Of a stretch of 64,000 nucleotides of DNA, positions 59,488 to 64,000 are shown piece after piece. Location of the stretch: contig OX465282.1 in assembly GCA_949987705.1 (NCBI GenBank), positions 88,524,070 to 88,588,069 on the forward strand. Direction: 5' to 3'. A program made the translations under genes and the position numbers. The notes under the pieces were generated by a model. That model was not told the origin of the DNA, did not search any database, and saw only the letters and a program-made list of their open reading frames with translations. The stretch is from Thereva unica. Its lineage: Eukaryota; Arthropoda; Insecta; Diptera; Therevidae. Positions within the stretch are counted from its first letter, which is position 1. The number at the start of each line of letters is the position of its first letter.

Positions 59488-60331
59488 CACTGGGGCAGAA
59501 AGCACTTTGTTGTTCAAAAGTTTCTAGAGACCACAATTTTTAACCAATTTAGATAATTTTTTTTTATTTTGAAGGTAAGATGATTTGTAAGATATCTATG
59601 GAAGCCGAATTTTAATTTTCCCTTCCAAATATGTTGCACCTAACCTCAAATGCAATTAATTTGCGCTAGATAACACTTCACTAACTTTGATCTATGCGAT
59701 AAAATGAGACAACTTGATGTAATTAGATCCCCAGGTGAGGTACAATGACTTTTTTTTGATTGATTATTAATTATTACAATCAAATTAACTAGTTTTATAA
59801 TTTAGACATGCTTATGAAAGGGGGGGGGGCAAACTTTCAGGACCCTTTATAACCCCCTAAGAGGCAAATGCGGATTTTTATATTATTTTATTATTGTTGT
59901 ACGTTAAATTACGAAAATTTTAAGGGGTCTCCGAGCCTCCTACGATTTTTTTTGGGGCCGTGGGAGGTAATATTATAAAGTGCATAAGTGCATTTTATAA
60001 TTCACAGCCCTTAAGGTTGCGCACTGGCGCCTTTAGAGGCAAGGGCGATTTTTTTGTTATTTTTTAATTATAGTGTTGTTATAGGGACTGTTACGAACAT
60101 TTTAAGGGGTCATAGTGTCCCCTACGACTTGTTTTGGAGCCGTGGGAAGCAAAAAATGGCTAAAAACAAAAAAAAAAATTGAGGCATATTTGGAAGGGAA
60201 AATCAAAATTCGGCTTCCACGGACATCTTACAAATCATCTTACCTTCAAAATAAATAAATATTATCTAAATTGGTTAAAAATTGTGGTCTCTAGAAACTT
60301 TTGAACCAAAAAAGTGCTTTCTGCCCCAGTG
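59488..60331. mobile_element. 844-bp DNA transposon remnant with ~140-bp inverted ends
   Basis: CACTGGGGCAGAAAGCAC at the left and GTGCTTTCTGCCCCAGTG at the right are exact complements. Similarity continues inward for about 140 bp (AGAGACCACAATTTTTAACC and its complement). The interior is non-coding. It splits the RT of the surrounding LINE. No clear target duplication. Confidence 0.88.
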
Positions 60332-60951
60332 TGGTTCGTACGATGACTTGTGCCACTTCTCTTCGACGTTGTGATCAACGCGATTATGCGAGAAGAATTC
60401 GATGGCCAACACGGAATTCGATACGACGACAACAACTTCGTAACCGACTTAATGTTTGCCGACGATAGCGCCGTCTTTGCCGACACTGATGCCGCAAAAA
60501 CGGACATCTTATACGATGTTTCCCGCTTCGACCAGTCATACGGGTTTAAAATTAATGCGGAAAAGACCAAAGTGCTCACAACGGACGGGACGGATCACCT
60601 CGATGGAACGCGAATCGAACAGATAATTGATTGAGGAAACGAAAGTAGCATCGATGGCTGACGCTCACAGCCGCATCGGCCAGGCAACAGCAACCTTCGC
60701 CTCGCTCAAGTGGTGCATATTGGGAACGAACAAATATTTCCATCAAAACAAAAGTACGCCTTCACCGAACGTTGATGTTTCCGATTCTTTATGGATCTGA
60801 AACGTGGACACTGCTCATACCGCACGTGGTCTTTCAAATGCGATCCTTGAGGCAGAACCTCGGTGGCTCACTCAGCGATCGCCTTCGAAAAAGTTAGACA
60901 AAATTGCGATCAGGAGACACTGATCGAAGAAGAAATGCAAAAACGTCAACT

Positions 60952-61357
60952 TTATCGCTGTTACCATGGTGACTGTTCCACCGAAATTCAGGACCTCCTG
61001 CCTGCACGGTAATGCTTTTCCCGCAACACAAGACTAGCCCGCTCGGCTCACCCCCATACCCTACAGCCCCCTCGTTCACGCACAATACGGTTTAGAAAAC
61101 GTTCGTTTATGAATAGAACAACTCGACTGTGGAATAATCTCCCGCAGTCAGTATTTCCGAACTCGTACAACACCTTAGAGTTCAAACGTGAGGTTCATCG
61201 TCATTTTCTTCTACACCCTCCAGACCCCCTCTAACCTTTCCTATTCTCCTCTATTCTTCAAACCAAGCTTACTACTAGACATTGCACCATGAACTGAACG
61301 ACACGACGGACTGGTAGTACAAAGGGTTACCCTAAGCTTGGTTTTTTCATAAAAAAA
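60952..61357 (+). mobile_element. CR1/Jockey-like LINE 3' end, AACT target duplication
   Basis: AACT at 60948-60951 and 61358-61361 brackets a 5'-truncated insertion. It reads YHGDCSTEIQDLLPAR, then FSRNTRLARSAHP, a MNRTTRLWNNLPQSVFPNSY block in shifted frames, a 3' UTR and a poly-A tail from 61351. Same family as 43952-46335 and 5255-5480. Confidence 0.88.
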
Positions 61358-61489
61358 AACTACGGTGGTTTGGAAATGTTTTCCGAATGGAAGATAACCG
61401 CTTGCCATGCAAACTTCCAATGCATCATGCTTAAACACCCTAAGTTTTTAAAATAGGTAAGTAATTAAACATCATAAGATCTACTATAA

Positions 61490-61990
61490 AATCTCTAAAA
61501 TAAAGCCAATTTTAGCAATAAAATTGCTTATAGCTTCAAAACCACAGGCCGTGGCATAAAAGTTGTCCCACCTTATTCATTATCCAAGCTTTCCAATTTT
61601 GTAAAAGAAAACTATCAATTAACTATGTATTTTTTGGAGAAAAGGGGGTTGGAATAGGAATTGAAATTTTAGTGAAGAAAAAAACAAAATGACTTTGACG
61701 ACACATAACTTTGTAAGTTGGTGGGATGAAGCCTTGACTTTTACTGTTTCACATAGGTGGAGGTATTCTGCTTATTCAAGAAAGAAAAATGGTTACGGCC
61801 CGTTAGAATAAATTGAATACAAAAATATTTTTTTGTAAAAATTTTATTAAAAATTAAAAAAAAAATTAAATTGCAATATCCGGCAAGAGGGATCGATAGG
61901 TAAATTCAAGATGAACATTTAAAAAAAAATTGTAAATAACTTAAAAATTACGATCTCTAGAGTAATTTGGGTGGAACACTAGCATATCTC
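61490..61990. repeat. Unclassified dispersed repeat, second copy
   Basis: Matches 22965-23080 and 23800-24040 without the MITE. It shares TTTGACGACACATAA and AGGGATCGATAGGTAAATTC. The RTE-like copy begins directly after ATCTCGCCACTGT. Confidence 0.6.
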
Positions 61991-63233
61991 GCCACTGTCG
62001 GACGGCTGGATGAATTCCTCAACGAAATGTATCGATATAAAATCAAGATCATGGGACTTAGGCAGACCAGATGGCCCAATTCGGGTGAACACAGCTGAAC
62101 AAACGGTGAGTCTATCTTATATTCTGAGAGAAACGAAACTAAAAGCAGTAATAGTGGCGTTGGCGTAATACTTACCAAACAAGGCAGGTCCAGCCTCACC
62201 AGTTTGAGTGGGTTATTACTGTCCGCCTGCGTACCAGACTGAGAAGTACTACGATAGTCCAATGATACGCTCTAACTGAAGACGCAGAAGAGGTTTAAAG
62301 CTTTTTGCTTTATTCCGAGGAGAGATCATTATATTAATGGGTGATTTAATCCCACAGATCGACCGTGACAACACCGGCCTTGAACAAACAATTGGAAATC
62401 AAGGCCTAAGCCAAGTTACCAAGAACAATGGTGAGGATTTGTTGGGAATCTACAAAAAATATTAAACCAGCAAATCGTTTCTGACGACACAAATATTGAA
62501 AATCTGGGGAGTACGCCCAAGGGCGCTATATTGACGGCTGCGGAAACGAGCGGAAAGAAACCAGCAACACTGGATCTCGGACACAACCTGGCAAAAAATA
62601 GAACGCAGAAGGGCCCCCAAAAATAACGTAAACTCTACAAGCGACCCGTAAAGATGTATACGGCGTGATAAAAGGCAGCCGATAAATGAGCTCGCAGAAA
62701 AGCGGAAACCGCGGCAAACACAGGCAACAGTAAGGTGCTGCACCAAATCATTAAACGCATTGGAAAGCATTATACGAAAAAACACTCTACGAAAAACCAT
62801 GCCGTTAAGAGTGCGGATGGAAGTCTGCTGTGCAGCGACGAGGAGCAACTCCAAAAATGGCGATATTATCCCTGTCGCCCTGAATTATTCACTTACATAG
62901 GAACATCAGGAAAACAGCAACAATGCACAGCCAATAAGAATCACCACACGGGCCCCATCCAAGACGGAAATAAATAATAACAAGTAACCGCAATTCACGC
63001 GATGGCCAATGGTAAATCAGCTGGAAAAGTCATCCCGCCAGAATTGTTGAAAGCCGATTCAACCTTCAGAGCAGATGAGCTTCAGCCAATCCTGGAACAT
63101 GCATGGAACACCTGTATCATTCCGGAGGATTGGGCGGAAGGTATCCTAGTCAAAATACCAAAAAAGGGGAGACAAGTGGAAAGGCATCTGTGTATTATCT
63201 ACTGTGGGCAAAATGTTGTCCCATATATTACTA
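61991..63233 (+). mobile_element. RTE-like LINE copy 4, heavily decayed
   Basis: The copy starts within the endonuclease (GGACGGCTGGATGAATTCC). It has many indels and a large deletion around 62435, where the late endonuclease is lost. RT start blocks remain (VKSADGSLLCSDEEQLQKW at 62800-62850, MANGKSAGK, PPELLKADS, ILVKIPKKG at 63002-63165). The sequence breaks off at TATTACTA, where the Helitron-like element is inserted. Confidence 0.85.
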
Positions 63234-64000
63234 CTAGCATAAAACCCGCGTGCCTTGCAACGCCTTTAAAAACTGTTTATTAAGTGCAATGTTTTCCTTA
63301 AAAAAAACCAACAAAAAAAACAGCTGTTATTATCCCTAAAAAGGGTTTATTATAATGCATTTTTTTAATAAATATGGTAAACAAATTACTGCGAATATCA
63401 CCTCTGCTCAACAAATCTGCAAGTTTTGAAGCAGATATTGGCATGTATATGTCATCAAGAAAAGTGACATTTTAGGGTTTGACGAACGTTCGTTAAGTTT
63501 GTTCGCTTATTTACGTGGATGTAAGAAATTATGAAGAAATCACAAATGAATATCAAATAAAGTGAATTTCGAGTCATTCATTTCTACGTCATTATAGGGA
63601 TGCACTGTCCAAATTTCAACCCTGTAGCTCCAGTAGTGTGGTAACCCCATTTCACCCCTTTAGGGGATGAATTTCGAAAAATCGCTTCTTAGTAAATGTC
63701 CACTTCATTATAGAGATGCACTGTCAAAATTTCAGCCGTTTAGCTCCAGCGGTTTGGCTTAACCCCATTTCACCCCCTTAGGGGATAAATTTCGAAAAAT
63801 CGCCTTATAGTGGATGTCCACGCCATTATAGGGATGCACTGTCAAAATTTCAGCCCTATAGCTCCAGCGGTTTGGGTAAACCCCATTTCACCCCCTTAGG
63901 GGATGAATTTCGAAAAATCGCTTCTAAGTGGATGTTCACGCCATTATAGGGATGCACTGTCAAAATTTCAGCCCTATAGCTCCAGTGGTTTGGGTAAACC
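63234..64000 (-). mobile_element. Helitron-like element (partial, runs off window)
   Basis: The terminal CTAG at 63234-63237 (minus 3' end, next base T) and the following ~325 bp match 39261-39600. The ~118-bp tandem array starts near 63560 and continues past the window end. It is inserted in RTE-like copy 4. Confidence 0.72.
63560..64000. repeat. Tandem ~118-bp array (same unit as 39602-41190)
   Basis: At least three and a half units with GATGCACTGTC, CAGCCCTATAGCTCCAG and CCCCTTAGGGGATGAA. Truncated by the window end. Confidence 0.93.

Larger units (their letters stand above)
59150..61445 (+). mobile_element. Second RTE-like LINE family, broken by two insertions
   Basis: RT pieces occur in order: SSVKYLRKS/SVVGKVFTKI and a QVMEERVRCGERTVVVFVYF block (59200-59400), LWSLGNRTRAIQ, then after the TIR element VVINAIMREEFDGQHGIRYDD and the catalytic FADDSAVFADTDAAKT (60350-60634), then YGSETWTL (near 60800), EEEMQKRQL (60940). 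After the second insertion it continues RWFGNVFRMEDNRLP (61362-61410). Frames shift repeatedly. It is distinct from the YADDICLL family. Confidence 0.82.

Noticed and set aside
48487..64000. Exon 1 of GGH copy B
   Set aside because: I looked on the minus strand for the PIIGIL / [11 protein letters not shown] segment upstream of 48486 and did not find it in the window.
1..64000. A coherent undescribed multi-gene system
   Set aside because: Apart from two GGH copies, all readable coding sequence belongs to transposable elements. No co-oriented accessory genes, RNA genes or conserved novel cluster could be supported.

Overview
This is eukaryotic, A+T-rich, repeat-dominated DNA, almost certainly from an arthropod and most likely an insect. 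The evidence is a host gene split by GT-AG introns and a mobile-element fauna of animal type: RTE-like, I-like, R1-like and CR1/Jockey-like LINEs, a Copia LTR element whose primer site matches the anticodon arm of initiator tRNA-Met, a mariner-like transposon, Helitron-like elements, hairpin MITEs and a tRNA-derived SINE. There is also a short TTAGG run, the common insect telomere motif. The species cannot be named from the sequence.

Host genes. Only one host family is visible: gamma-glutamyl hydrolase (GGH, peptidase C26), in two minus-strand copies. Copy A has exon 1 at 17359-17504 and exons 2-6 at 4087-5106, separated by a 12.25-kb intron full of transposons. Its exons join in frame to 304 codons with Cys109 and His221 in the catalytic positions. 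Copy B (47456-48486) keeps exons 2-6 with exactly the same phases, but no exon 1 is visible in the window, and a mariner carrying a Copia element lies immediately upstream. Everything else recognisable is mobile or repetitive.

Layout. 1-735: RTE-like LINE 3' end. 770-1135: three ~119-bp repeats. 2213-2876: a 664-bp palindrome. 2880-3139: a Helitron-like 3' end. 4087-17504: GGH copy A; its intron holds an RTE-like LINE (6937-9835) whose 3' end begins a 3.8-kb direct tandem duplication (9508-13320 and 13322-17136). 18640-21936: the best-preserved RTE-like LINE. 22-28 kb: MITEs, a 666-bp palindrome, unclassified dispersed repeats and an R1-like fragment. 28247-36172: an RTE-like copy split by a 5.3-kb minus-strand LINE that itself carries a MITE and a 281-bp insertion. 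36.5-39 kb: palindrome-family fragments and a THAP-domain remnant. 39261-41564: a Helitron-like element with about 14 tandem ~118-bp units. 42-47 kb: a SINE, and a CR1-like LINE nested in an I-like LINE. 47456-48486: GGH copy B. 48561-56645: mariner, solo LTR, a nearly intact Copia element and a 1.09-kb duplicated flank. 58-61.5 kb: a LINE ORF1 relic and a second RTE-like family broken by two insertions. 61991-64000: a decayed RTE copy interrupted by another Helitron-like element with the same ~118-bp repeats, running off the window.

How it fits together. There is no operon or multi-gene system here. The biology is a GGH gene pair in a transposon graveyard where insertion order can be read from nesting, from target-site duplications (TTACG for Copia, TA for mariner, AACT and AAATGT for two others) and from two recent-looking rearrangements. 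Both near-identical duplications could also be haplotype-collapse assembly errors, which the sequence alone cannot settle.
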